A stretch of 40,757 bases of DNA, taken from the NCBI GenBank assembly GCA_013377115.1, contig JACAAW010000013.1, positions 1 through 40,757 on the forward strand. Direction: 5' to 3'. Below, piece by piece: positions 27,413 to 37,695 of the stretch (the first letter of the stretch is position 1; every line of letters begins with the position of its first letter). A program made the translations under genes and the position numbers. This DNA is from Bacteroidota bacterium (GTDB lineage Bacteria; Bacteroidota; Bacteroidia; Bacteroidales; CG2-30-32-10). The notes below the pieces were generated by a model. It was not told the DNA's origin and did no database searches. It worked only from the letters and a program-made list of their open reading frames with translations.

Positions 27413-28663
27413 ATGGATAAAAAAATCATAAAAAAAAGATGGACTATTAAGAAAATAGTTTCGCTTTCGGGCGGAGTTTTAGCCATTTTTTTTGTAATTT
27501 TTTATCTTTTCATCAAAGATTTCAAATCTCAATTATATGTTGACAAATCAAAAATCACGATTTCTACAGTTGAAATGGGAAAATTTCAGGAATTTATTCC
27601 AATCGATGGAATGGTAATGCCAATAAAATCAATTGTGGTGGATATTATCCAGGGAGGTAGAATTGAGAAAATTTTTGTTGAAGATGGAAATCAAATTAAA
27701 GCTGGTGACACCATTCTTAAACTTTCGAATTCAGCAATTGAGTTAGATTACATGCAAAGAGAGACTCAAATGTATGACATCATTAATAATTTGCAAAACA
27801 CCAAATTGAATATTGAACAAAATAAATTTCAAAGAGAAAAAGAAATTGTTGATTTTAGTTATAGTATTGACAAAGCGAAGAAAGATTACGAAAAGAAAAC
27901 AGGATTCTATAAGGAAAAAATTATTTCGACAGTAGAGTTTGAAGATTCGAAAAGAGATTATGAATTACTAATTAAACAAAGGGCAATCGCTATAAAAAGC
28001 CAGAAAAACGATTCACTTTATTATATAAATCAAATAGCACAAATCAAGCTTTCGATCGAAAGACTGTTCAAAAATCTAAGATTATTAAAGGAAAATCTTG
28101 GTAATTTATATTTAAAAGCCCCAGTAAGCGGTCAATTATCTTTGATAGATTGTGAAGTTGGCGAAACAAAAGATCCTGGTCAAAACATTGGCCAAATTGA
28201 TGTTTTAGATGGTTTTAAAATTAGAGCAAAAATTGATGAACGGTATATTTCAAAAGTTTTTTTAAATCAAGAAGCAGAATTAGAATTATCAGAAAAAAGA
28301 TATAAAATCGCCATAAAAAAGATTTACACAAAAGTTTCAAGTGGAAGTTTTGAAACAGATTTTGTATTTATGAATGAAGTGCCGGAGGAAATAAAAAGAG
28401 GACAATCATTATCACTAAAACTTCAATTTAGCAAAGAAACAAATGCAATTGTACTTGCAAAAGGAAGCTTTTATCAAGAAACAGGTGGTAATTGGATTTA
28501 TGTTGTGGATGCTTCAGGAAATTTCGCTTATAAAAAAGACATAAAAATAGGAAGACAAAATACAACCTTATATGAAGTTTTATCAGGATTAAAAAAAGGA
28601 GAAAAAGTAATAACTTCTTCTTATGAGCAATTTGGCAAAAAGGACAAACTTATTTTTAATTAA
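27413..28663 (+). CDS. HlyD-family periplasmic adaptor (efflux RND/MFP type)
   Basis: 416 aa; N-terminal TM, GGRIEKIFVEDGNQIKAGDTILKLSN lipoyl half-motif, coiled-coil, APVSGQLSLIDCEVGE. Confidence 0.92.
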   Translation: MDKKIIKKRWTIKKIVSLSGGVLAIFFVIFYLFIKDFKSQLYVDKSKITISTVEMGKFQEFIPIDGMVMPIKSIVVDIIQGGRIEKIFVEDGNQIKAGDTILKLSNSAIELDYMQRETQMYDIINNLQNTKLNIEQNKFQREKEIVDFSYSIDKAKKDYEKKTGFYKEKIISTVEFEDSKRDYELLIKQRAIAIKSQKNDSLYYINQIAQIKLSIERLFKNLRLLKENLGNLYLKAPVSGQLSLIDCEVGETKDPGQNIGQIDVLDGFKIRAKIDERYISKVFLNQEAELELSEKRYKIAIKKIYTKVSSGSFETDFVFMNEVPEEIKRGQSLSLKLQFSKETNAIVLAKGSFYQETGGNWIYVVDASGNFAYKKDIKIGRQNTTLYEVLSGLKKGEKVITSSYEQFGKKDKLIFN

Positions 28664-28802
28664 AAATAAAATACATAACAATAACAGAAAGCGATGGCGA
28701 TGTATCAAATTAACATTAATAAATTTAATTGGTAATTTTAGTTAGACAATTTGATCAATCAAATGATGCTAGCCTCGCTGACTGTTTTTAATAAGGGATT
28801 TT

Positions 28803-31250
28803 ATGAAAAAATTCAATTTTACTTTAATTCTGATTTTAGTTGTCAATATTGGATTTTCGCAATCAGAAAAGAGAACCTATACCACAATTAGAGTAAAAGA
28901 CGCTCCAATTATTGACGGTTTATTAAATGATGAAGTGTGGAAAAATGTTCCAATTGCTTCCGACATGCTACAATTAAACCCAAATGAAGGACAAGCTGCT
29001 ACAAAAAAAACTGACGTCAAAGTAATTTATGACGATAAAGCCATTTATGCTTATGCCATGCTTTACGATTCATCACCTGACAGTATTAGGAAAGAATTAG
29101 GAAATAGAGATGATGGAAGTATCAATGCTGATGCTTTTTATATTGGTTTTGATCCATATAACCAATTAAATCCATACGTTTTTGGTGTTACTGCCTCAGG
29201 GGTGCAACTTGATTACACTGATTCTGATCCAACATATGATGCAGTATGGGAAAGTGCAGTAAAAATAAATGACCAAGGCTGGGCTGTTGAAATCCGAATC
29301 CCCTATTCTGCTATTCGTTTTCCTTCAAAAGAAAACCAAGAATGGTTATTTCAATTTACAAGATCAATAAAGAGAAGTGGCGAATATGATCAGTTTGCAT
29401 TAACTCCCAAAACAGCTTCAAACTCAAGATTATTTTGGGGCAAAATTGTTGGATTATCAAATATTAAAGCACCTTTAAGACTTTCATTTACGCCTTTTGT
29501 TACAGCTTATGCCGAAAATGCACCTTACTATGATGCAAATCAAAATTTGAAATATGGAACCTCTGTTTCTTATAATGCTGGAGCGGATATTAAATATGGC
29601 ATCGATGATAGGTTTACTTTAGATTTAACATTGCTTCCCGATTTTAGTCAAGTACAATCTGATAATAAAATTAAGAATTTAAGTTATCAAGAAGTTACCT
29701 ATAATGAAAATAGGCCTTTCTTTAAAGAAGGAACTGATTTATTTAATAAAAACGAATTATTTTATTCCAGAAGGATTGGAAAAACACCAAGCAATTTTTA
29801 TGCGTTGCCTTATATGATTAACCAAGGAGATGCAATTATTGAGAATCCCTCGAATACAAAATTAATTAATGCAATAAAAATTTCAGGTCGAAATGATAAT
29901 GGACTTGGAATTGGTTTTTTTAATGCAATCACTGATAATACATACGCTGTTATTGAAGATAGCACTGGAAACCGGAGAAAAATCATGACAGAACCACTTA
30001 CTAATTACAACGTTATTGTTTTTGACCAAAAGCTTAAGAATAATTCAAGTGTTTTTTTAATCAATACAAATGTTATTCGGAATGGGATATATGACGATGC
30101 GAATGTCACTGGATCTGGGTTTACTTTAAATAATAAAAAGAACTCTTATGCAATTGATGCATTTGGTGTTTTGAGTCAAAAGTTTCAAACAGTTGATACA
30201 ATTCAAGATAATTACAATGCAATTTTGGGATATAAATATTTTATTGGGGCCCGAAAATCATCAGGAAATTTCCAATTTGGTTTATCTCACTATTTTATTA
30301 ATAAAAACTATGATTCAAAGGATTTAGGCTATTATGTAATTGGAAATAAAATGTCAGAAAAAATTTACATTTCTTATAATACTTATAAACCCAATAAAAT
30401 ATTTAGAGAAACCTATAATACCCTCTCTTTTTACTATACCACAAATCCTGAATCAAAAAAGACTATTTCAAGTCAAATGTATTTGAGTTTATACGGCACT
30501 TTTTTAAATTATTCGAATTTAAGTATTAGTGCGGCATACACGCCTTTTATTACTTATGATTATAATGAACCCAGAGTTGATGGATGGTATTCCAGGGCAT
30601 GGAGGTATTTTTATATGACAGCCGACTACCAATCGGATGCGCGAAAAAAGCTCACCATAAATGCTCATGTTGAAGGTGGAAATTTTATTGAAAGATTTTC
30701 AGGTATTGGTTATGGAACCTCACTTGGTGCTCTTTTCAGAATTAATAAAAAAATGCAAATAAGATATAATTTCTATTATGCTTATGATTCGTATAATATT
30801 GGTTTTGCCGATTTTGATGAAAATTACAACATTGTTTATGGTGGTCGTAGATTAATTACTTTTGAAAATAATCTAACCATGCAATACTTATTTAAAAATG
30901 ATATGTCGATAAATCTTATTTCAAGGCATTATAATAATACTGGAGAATATTTAAAATATTATTCACTTCAAACCGATGGCGACATTATAGAGAATAGTAC
31001 CTACAATGGAAACAGAAACTTTAATTACAATGCTTTTAATATTGACTTGGCTTTTACATGGCAATTCGCACCTGGAAGTCTAATATCATTGGTTTATAAA
31101 AATGCCATTGACGCAGAATCTCCAATTATTTACACCAATTATTACAAAAATTTCTCTCAAACCTTTAATTCACCACAGATTAATAGTATTTCTTTGAAAA
31201 TATTGTACTATTTAGATTATCAAAAACTCAAAAAAAGTAAAAATGTTTAA
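28803..31250 (+). CDS. DUF5916 / carbohydrate-binding family 9-like domain outer-membrane protein
   Basis: 815 aa; signal peptide, APIIDGLLNDEVWKN N-terminus (CBM9-like), RPFFKEGTDLFNKNELFYSRRIG, C-terminal beta-barrel-like strands. Confidence 0.85.
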   Translation: MKKFNFTLILILVVNIGFSQSEKRTYTTIRVKDAPIIDGLLNDEVWKNVPIASDMLQLNPNEGQAATKKTDVKVIYDDKAIYAYAMLYDSSPDSIRKELGNRDDGSINADAFYIGFDPYNQLNPYVFGVTASGVQLDYTDSDPTYDAVWESAVKINDQGWAVEIRIPYSAIRFPSKENQEWLFQFTRSIKRSGEYDQFALTPKTASNSRLFWGKIVGLSNIKAPLRLSFTPFVTAYAENAPYYDANQNLKYGTSVSYNAGADIKYGIDDRFTLDLTLLPDFSQVQSDNKIKNLSYQEVTYNENRPFFKEGTDLFNKNELFYSRRIGKTPSNFYALPYMINQGDAIIENPSNTKLINAIKISGRNDNGLGIGFFNAITDNTYAVIEDSTGNRRKIMTEPLTNYNVIVFDQKLKNNSSVFLINTNVIRNGIYDDANVTGSGFTLNNKKNSYAIDAFGVLSQKFQTVDTIQDNYNAILGYKYFIGARKSSGNFQFGLSHYFINKNYDSKDLGYYVIGNKMSEKIYISYNTYKPNKIFRETYNTLSFYYTTNPESKKTISSQMYLSLYGTFLNYSNLSISAAYTPFITYDYNEPRVDGWYSRAWRYFYMTADYQSDARKKLTINAHVEGGNFIERFSGIGYGTSLGALFRINKKMQIRYNFYYAYDSYNIGFADFDENYNIVYGGRRLITFENNLTMQYLFKNDMSINLISRHYNNTGEYLKYYSLQTDGDIIENSTYNGNRNFNYNAFNIDLAFTWQFAPGSLISLVYKNAIDAESPIIYTNYYKNFSQTFNSPQINSISLKILYYLDYQKLKKSKNV

Positions 31251-31337
31251 TAATTAATGCTAACTTATTTTAATAAAAAAACTAAATTCGCCTAGAACTA
31301 ACTAATAACAATCTAAATAACTTAAAATAACTTCCTT

Positions 31338-33416
31338 ATGAAAAAAATCATTTTATTATCATTTGCATTGATTGCCAATATCCAATTGATATTAGGCCAA
31401 ACAGAAGACCCATATTTATGGTTAGAAAATGTAGACAGTGAAAAAGCACTGGAATGGGTTCAAAAACAAAACGATGCAACGGTTCAAAAATTATCGATGC
31501 AAAAAGAATATCAGAATATCTACAATAAAAGTTTGGAAATTTATAACTCAACAGAACGCATTGCATCTCCTTCAATTCAGGGCGATTTTATTTACAATTT
31601 CTGGCAAGACAAAGAACATGTAAGAGGAATTTGGAGAAGAACTGCAAAAGAAAGCTATATTAGTGGAACTCCAAAATGGGAAATCCTTTTAGACATTGAT
31701 GAAATGTGTAAAACTGATGGAATTAAATGGGTTTTTAAAGGGGCAAGTGGTTTATATCCAAAATACAATCGGTTTATTGTTAATTTATCAAAAGGTGGTG
31801 GTGATGCAGTTGTTGTAAAAGAATTTGATGTTACAACCAAATCATTTGTTGAAAATGGGTTTTATATTGATGAATCAAAAGGTGGTGCGAGCTATCTTGA
31901 TGAAAATACTTTGATCGTTTCATCTGATTTTGGAAAAGGAACCATGACAACTTCAGGCTATCCAAATCAAGTTAAATTGTGGAAAAGAGGAACACTATTA
32001 AAAGATGCAAAATTACTTTATGAAGGAGACACCACCGACGTCAGTACCTCCGGATATAATATGCAAGATAATGAGAAAAGCTATTTAATGGTTAGTCAAG
32101 GAATGACATTTTATACCAATAAAACTTTTGTTTGGGAAAACAATAAACTTGTGAAACTTGATATACCAGAAGATTGCGACATTTCCAGCTTACTTAACAA
32201 CCAGCTAATTCTAAATTTGAAATCAGATTGGACTGTAAACGGAAAAGTATACAAACAAGGATCTATAATCAGTGCAAACTTCACTTCGTTAATAAAAGGA
32301 CAAAAAGAGCTACAACTTGTTTTTGAACCAGACGAATTCACAAGTATTTCAGGAATTTCTTCAACTAAAAACAAATTGCTTATTGATATTTTAACGAATG
32401 TAAAAAACGAATTATACATTTATTCATTTCAAAACGGAACTTGGGCAAAAACAAAAGTAAATGCCCCTGATTTTGGAACAATCTCTCTGGGATCGACTGA
32501 TGATTTTTCTGATCAGTATTTTTTCAATTTCCAGAATTTCCTAACTCCTTCTTCACTGTATTTAGGGGATGCTGATAAAAACACAATTAAAACTATTAAA
32601 TCTTTGCCTGCATATTTTGACGGAAGCAAATACACGGTAAATCAATACAAAGCTAAATCAAATGATGGAACCATGATTCCATATTTTGTAGTTTCTTCTA
32701 AAAACATGGAATACAATAGCAAAAACCCAACTCTACTTTATGCATATGGCGGATTTGAAGTTTCCTCTAATCCCTATTATTCAGGTACTATTGGAAATGC
32801 GTGGCTTGAAAATGGAGGTGTTTACGTATTAGCAAATATTCGTGGTGGTGGAGAATTTGGACCAAAATGGCATCAAGCTGGATTGAAAGAAAAAAGGCAA
32901 TGTATTTACGATGACTTCCATTCTGTTGCAACAGATTTGATGACCAGGAAAATTACATCAAGCAAAAATCTAGGAATTATGGGTGGAAGCAACGGTGGTT
33001 TATTAGTTGGGGTTGCATTCACACAAAGACCTGACCTATACAATGCAGTTATTTGTGCGGTTCCACTTTTGGATATGAAACGCTACAACAAACTTTTAGC
33101 TGGTGCCAGTTGGATGGGCGAATATGGAAATCCAGATATACCAGCCGAATGGGAATTTATCAAAAAATATTCTCCATATCAAAATCTAAAAAAAGATGCG
33201 AATTATCCAGAAGTATTCTTCACAACATCAACCAGGGATGATCGCGTTCATCCTGGACATGCGCGCAAGATGGTTGCAAAAATGATTGATATGGGTTATA
33301 AAGTTTACTATTTTGAAAATACAGAAGGTGGTCATGCAGGTTCTTCAACAAACGAACAAAGGGCAAAAACATCCGCCATGCAATATTCATATTTATTGAT
33401 GAAATTGAAAAACTAA
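31338..33416 (+). CDS. Prolyl oligopeptidase family serine peptidase (S9A)
   Basis: 692 aa; EDPYLWLENVDSEKALEWVQKQN, YAYGGFEVS, GGSNGGLLVG nucleophile, D and H (TRDDRVHPGHARK, GGHAGSS). Confidence 0.93.
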   Translation: MKKIILLSFALIANIQLILGQTEDPYLWLENVDSEKALEWVQKQNDATVQKLSMQKEYQNIYNKSLEIYNSTERIASPSIQGDFIYNFWQDKEHVRGIWRRTAKESYISGTPKWEILLDIDEMCKTDGIKWVFKGASGLYPKYNRFIVNLSKGGGDAVVVKEFDVTTKSFVENGFYIDESKGGASYLDENTLIVSSDFGKGTMTTSGYPNQVKLWKRGTLLKDAKLLYEGDTTDVSTSGYNMQDNEKSYLMVSQGMTFYTNKTFVWENNKLVKLDIPEDCDISSLLNNQLILNLKSDWTVNGKVYKQGSIISANFTSLIKGQKELQLVFEPDEFTSISGISSTKNKLLIDILTNVKNELYIYSFQNGTWAKTKVNAPDFGTISLGSTDDFSDQYFFNFQNFLTPSSLYLGDADKNTIKTIKSLPAYFDGSKYTVNQYKAKSNDGTMIPYFVVSSKNMEYNSKNPTLLYAYGGFEVSSNPYYSGTIGNAWLENGGVYVLANIRGGGEFGPKWHQAGLKEKRQCIYDDFHSVATDLMTRKITSSKNLGIMGGSNGGLLVGVAFTQRPDLYNAVICAVPLLDMKRYNKLLAGASWMGEYGNPDIPAEWEFIKKYSPYQNLKKDANYPEVFFTTSTRDDRVHPGHARKMVAKMIDMGYKVYYFENTEGGHAGSSTNEQRAKTSAMQYSYLLMKLKN

Positions 33417-33430
33417 ATTTAAATTTATTC

Positions 33431-33471
33431 TAAAAAAAGAATCTAAAATCACTTTAGGTTCTTTTTTTTTA
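33431..33471 (+). terminator. Rho-independent terminator
   Basis: AGAATCTAAA-ATCAC-TTTAGGTTCT stem with one mismatch, followed by T9 tract. Confidence 0.7.
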
Positions 33472-33588
33472 TTATTTGATAACGTTTTTATATAAACATT
33501 ATTAATTATATTTGTTGCAAACAAACTGATTTTACAGTTATTGTTTAAGATAAATTACAACAAGTTCTTTCCACTAAATTTCAATACA

Positions 33589-35499
33589 ATGAAGAATTTC
33601 ATTTTGCCAATTTTGCTTTTTCTAGCAGTATCATTGCAAGCTAAGGACATTGATTTAAAAACAACTATTACAGAGGTAACGGTTTTCCAAAGTGGTGCTC
33701 AAGTGAAGCGAATTGGAACCACTATTATTCCTGCTGGTGAATATAACATCGTTATTCGCGATGCAACGTCGCAATTAAAAAAAGAAAGCATTCAAGTTAA
33801 AGGTGACGGGAATTTCACAATACTTTCGGTAAACCACCAAATCAATTTGGGAAATCAAAACCAGGACAAAGCTAAATGGCTTGAACTTGAAGCAAAAGAA
33901 AAGGATCTAAAACGTAAAATGGAAGATATTTCCATTAAAATTGAAGTTCTTAGAACTGAAGAAGCAGTCATAAATAACCTTCAAAATATTAGTACAACAA
34001 CTGAAGGAGTCACTGTTGAGCAAGTTTCAAAAGCTCAGGATTTATTAAAAGTAAAACTCACTCTTATTAAGAACGAAAAACTGATTGCAAGCCGACAAAT
34101 GAAAGAGTTTTATGATGCACATCAAAGTGTGACCCAACAATTAAGCGCTTTAAAAACTCCAAAACAAAACATTAACTATGAAATTGTCATTAAAGTTAAA
34201 GCCAAAGCAGAGACCAATGCAAATTTCATTGTAACTTATATTGTTCCGAATGCAAATTGGTTTCCAACTTATGATTTGCGCGTAAAAACAATTGCAGAAC
34301 CAATGGTGATTGACTACAAAGCAAACGTTTCTCAGCAATCTGGAGAGGATTGGAACAATGTTAAATTGAAACTTTCAACTGGAGATCCTTCCCTTTCATC
34401 TGAAAAACCAAAAGTTGAAACTTGGTTGTTGTATTTAAATCAACCTTATATTCAACCTCAGAAAAAATCAAATTTTTACCGTTATACGGATGTTAAATTC
34501 ACCAAACTAAAAGGAACCATTTTAGATAAATCAACTGGCGAGCCACTACCCTTTTGCTCCATAATGGTTGAAGGAACAAATATTGGAACCAGCTCGGACC
34601 TTGATGGTAATTTCAATTTGGTATTACCCGAAAATGCAAGAAACATTAAAGTGGCTTATATTGGTTACGAGCAGCAAATTCTTCCTATTAAAAATGAAGA
34701 AATGAAAATCTATCTTGAATCATCTCAAGTTAGCCTAAATGAAGTTGTCATTGCAAATTATTCTTCTGGTCAGGAATATGAGAAAGATGAATGGAAAGAA
34801 GATAAGAGAAAAACGAGTATTAGTTCAAGTTATACTGAAAATAAAAATCAAAAAACGGCTACTAATAATACCGTTACTCAAACATTAAACATTGTGAATA
34901 CGGAATTTAATATCGAAGAAAAATACTCAATTATCTCCAATCCCAAAAGTATAACTGTTGCGATTCAAACATTTCAAACAAAAGCCAATTATCAATATTA
35001 TTGTGCGCCACGTTTAGATAAAGATGTTTTCCTTACAGCTCAAATTGTTGATTGGGAAAAGTATAACTTAATTGAAGGACAGGGAAATATATTTTTCGAA
35101 GGGACCTTTGTTGGAAATACCTTACTCGATACAAGATATATTACAGATACGCTTGAAATTTCATTAGGAAGAGATAAAAGCGTTAAAGTGGATCGCAAAA
35201 AGTCTAAGGAGTTTAACAAACATACTTTTTTTGGTGGAGAAAATATTGCATATCGTGAATGGGATATTGCTGTAAAAAATGGAAAGCAACAAAACGTTGA
35301 TATTATTATCGAGGACCAATTTCCAATTGCTGCTGACAGCAAAATAGTTGTAAAACAAGAAGAAAAAAGTGGAGGAAAGCTTGATGAAAAAACTGGAATT
35401 GTATCTTGGCAATACCTACTTGAACCAAATGGTATTAAAACAATGCAGTTAAAATATTCTGCTAAATTTCCAAAAGGAAGTTTTATTGGTTTAGATTAA
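33589..35499 (+). CDS. DUF4139/mucoidy-inhibitor MuiA-like protein with internal CarboxypepD_reg-like insert (copy 1)
   Basis: Start at MKNFILPILLFLAVSLQAKD rather than TTG at 33541. IDLKTTITEVTVFQSGAQVKR, YIVPNANWFPTYDLRV, SGEDWNNVKLKLSTGDPS; insert GTILDKSTGEPLPFCSIMVEGTNIGTSSDLDGNFNLVLPE. Confidence 0.85.
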   Translation: MKNFILPILLFLAVSLQAKDIDLKTTITEVTVFQSGAQVKRIGTTIIPAGEYNIVIRDATSQLKKESIQVKGDGNFTILSVNHQINLGNQNQDKAKWLELEAKEKDLKRKMEDISIKIEVLRTEEAVINNLQNISTTTEGVTVEQVSKAQDLLKVKLTLIKNEKLIASRQMKEFYDAHQSVTQQLSALKTPKQNINYEIVIKVKAKAETNANFIVTYIVPNANWFPTYDLRVKTIAEPMVIDYKANVSQQSGEDWNNVKLKLSTGDPSLSSEKPKVETWLLYLNQPYIQPQKKSNFYRYTDVKFTKLKGTILDKSTGEPLPFCSIMVEGTNIGTSSDLDGNFNLVLPENARNIKVAYIGYEQQILPIKNEEMKIYLESSQVSLNEVVIANYSSGQEYEKDEWKEDKRKTSISSSYTENKNQKTATNNTVTQTLNIVNTEFNIEEKYSIISNPKSITVAIQTFQTKANYQYYCAPRLDKDVFLTAQIVDWEKYNLIEGQGNIFFEGTFVGNTLLDTRYITDTLEISLGRDKSVKVDRKKSKEFNKHTFFGGENIAYREWDIAVKNGKQQNVDIIIEDQFPIAADSKIVVKQEEKSGGKLDEKTGIVSWQYLLEPNGIKTMQLKYSAKFPKGSFIGLD

Positions 35500-35540
35500 A
35501 AAAATAATTTCAAAATTGTAAAGCATTAAATAATAAAGAT

Positions 35541-37577
35541 ATGAGAGCAATTCTTCTAATTCTATTTTTTATTTCAATTCAAGTAAGCGCAAAAGATATT
35601 GATTTAAAAACAACAATAACCGATGTCACTGTATTTCAAAGTGGCGCTCAAGTGAAGCGAATCGGTTCTACTAAAATTCCAGCTGGTGAATCACAAATAA
35701 TTATTTCTGATGCCACTTCACTATTAAAAAAAGAAAGCATTCAGGTTAAAGGTGAAGGCGATTTTACAATTCTTTCAGTTAATTTTCAAGCAAAATTAGA
35801 AGATGTTGAAAATGAAAAAGGAAAGTGGGCAGACTTGGAACTTAAACAAAAGAGTTTAATGCAGCAAATGGAGGATTTGAGTGTAAAAATTCAAACTTTA
35901 AATTCTCAAGAAGCTGCAATTATGAATCTTAAAGACATTTCCACAACTACAAAAGGTGTAACTGTTGAACAAATTGGAAAAGCTCAAGAATTGGTTAGAC
36001 TAAAATTAACTGAAATAAAGACCGAAAAGTTGAAATTTTCGAGACAAATTTTAGACCTTTTTGAAGATCATAAAACGATAACCCAGCATTTGGTAGCATT
36101 AAAAACTCCGAAACAAAAAATTCATTACGAAATAGTTGTAAAAGTGTCAGCATTAACAGCTGTTTTAGCTGACTTTATAATTAGCTATATTGTTCCAAAT
36201 GCACAATGGTTTCCAACTTATGACTTACGTGTAAACAGCGTAACCGAGCCAATGCTAATTGAATATAAAGCAAATGTATCCCAGGAGAGCGGCGAAGATT
36301 GGACCAATGTTAGTTTAAAATTATCAACTGGAGACCCTTCGCAATCTCCCCAAAAACCCAAAATTGATCCTTGGTGGTTGTATTTAAATCAAGGGTATGT
36401 TCAACCTCAAAAACAAAACAATTTCTATAAATATACTGATATTAGATTTACAAAAGTAAATGGAACTATTATAAATGCTGAATCAGGTGAGCCAATCCCT
36501 TGGTGTAATATTATTGTATCTGGAACAAATATAGGAACAACTGCTGATGCAGAAGGAAGTTTCTCTTTGGTTTTGCCAGAAAATGCCAAGCAACTTTATT
36601 TCTATTCTATTGGTTTTATCGCGCAAACCATTGCTATTTCTGAGAAGAATCCAACCATTAAACTCCAAAAACAAGAAATGCCTTTAAATGAAACTGTAAA
36701 AACAGATTATGAAAGAGCATTGATGAATGTTCAATCACCTGTTTTTAGTACTGATTATGAAGGAGTACTTTCAAATCTCGAAGTTCCAGTGATATCAAAC
36801 TACGATCTTATGGTAATGGATGCAAATGGTGCAAGTGTGGGATACGCAACTGGTGCAGGACCAGGAACTTATTCATACAATATATCTGATAATAAATCAG
36901 TTAATTATTTAAGTAGTGAAATTAAACAAATCGATGCCAAAAAAATTGTGGCAACTAAAACACTAAATATTGTAAGTACTGAATTCTCAATTGATGAGAA
37001 ATACACCATCCCTTCCGATCCAAAGAAAATTACGGTTTCAATACAAAGCATCAAAACTGACGCAAAATATCAATATTATTGTGCCCCAAGATTTGATAAA
37101 GATGTATTTATTACTGCTCAATTAACAAATTGGGAGCAATATAATCTTTTGGAAGGGCAAGCAAATGTTTTTTTTGAAGAAACATTCACGGGGAGTACTT
37201 TTTTTGATACCCGTTTCCTAGTCGACACTTTAGAAATTTCTTTGGGAAGGGATAAAGGAATAAAAGTAGAGCGCAAAAAATCAAAAGAATTTAATAAAAG
37301 TCAGGTTGTTGGAAACGACAATATTGCTTATCGCGATTGGGATATTTCAGTTTATAATTCAAAACCACAGCCAATTGATATTATTGTTGAGGACCAATTT
37401 CCGGTTTCAGTAGATAGTAAAGTCGTTGTATCTCAAGAAGAAAAAAGCAATGGTGTATTAAACGAAACTACAGGAATAGTAAGCTGGCCATTTAAACTCA
37501 ATCCTTCAGAAACAAAGAAACTTCAGCTAAAATATAAAGTAAAATATCCAAAAGGAAATTATATTGGATTAGATTAA
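35541..37577 (+). CDS. DUF4139/mucoidy-inhibitor MuiA-like protein with internal CarboxypepD_reg-like insert (copy 2, tandem paralog)
   Basis: 678 aa; near-identical N- and C-terminal blocks to copy 1 (KDIDLKTTIT.VTVFQSGAQVKRIG; YQYYCAPR.DKDVF.TAQ; KGN/SYIGLD). Confidence 0.85.
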   Translation: MRAILLILFFISIQVSAKDIDLKTTITDVTVFQSGAQVKRIGSTKIPAGESQIIISDATSLLKKESIQVKGEGDFTILSVNFQAKLEDVENEKGKWADLELKQKSLMQQMEDLSVKIQTLNSQEAAIMNLKDISTTTKGVTVEQIGKAQELVRLKLTEIKTEKLKFSRQILDLFEDHKTITQHLVALKTPKQKIHYEIVVKVSALTAVLADFIISYIVPNAQWFPTYDLRVNSVTEPMLIEYKANVSQESGEDWTNVSLKLSTGDPSQSPQKPKIDPWWLYLNQGYVQPQKQNNFYKYTDIRFTKVNGTIINAESGEPIPWCNIIVSGTNIGTTADAEGSFSLVLPENAKQLYFYSIGFIAQTIAISEKNPTIKLQKQEMPLNETVKTDYERALMNVQSPVFSTDYEGVLSNLEVPVISNYDLMVMDANGASVGYATGAGPGTYSYNISDNKSVNYLSSEIKQIDAKKIVATKTLNIVSTEFSIDEKYTIPSDPKKITVSIQSIKTDAKYQYYCAPRFDKDVFITAQLTNWEQYNLLEGQANVFFEETFTGSTFFDTRFLVDTLEISLGRDKGIKVERKKSKEFNKSQVVGNDNIAYRDWDISVYNSKPQPIDIIVEDQFPVSVDSKVVVSQEEKSNGVLNETTGIVSWPFKLNPSETKKLQLKYKVKYPKGNYIGLD

Positions 37578-37695
37578 ATCGCAAGTAATAAACGAAAAAT
37601 GATTTGTGTCATTTTTTTTTATAAATTTGGCTTTATTTTTTTGTCAGAATACTAAGGAGTATTTTGATTTTTACTTAAATCAAAATACCCTTGGC

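Noticed and set aside
28751-28764. TTTGATCAATCAAA as a possible FNR/CRP-type box upstream of DUF5916 gene
   Set aside because: Half-site spacing does not match TTGAT-N4-ATCAA; in AT-rich sequence this is expected by chance.
28664-28802. Third sigma54 promoter upstream of DUF5916 gene (would extend the HlyD regulon)
   Set aside because: Only a TGGTA-like stretch; no GG/GC pair at the proper spacing and no TGT-N11-ACA palindrome.
35040-35412. Overlapping minus-strand ORFs in MuiA copy 1
   Set aside because: Antisense shadows of a conserved DUF4139 coding region; same judgement for the other antisense or alternate-frame ORFs in the track (e.g. 9664, 11183, 21416, 23081, 24895, 26261, 31438, 32111).
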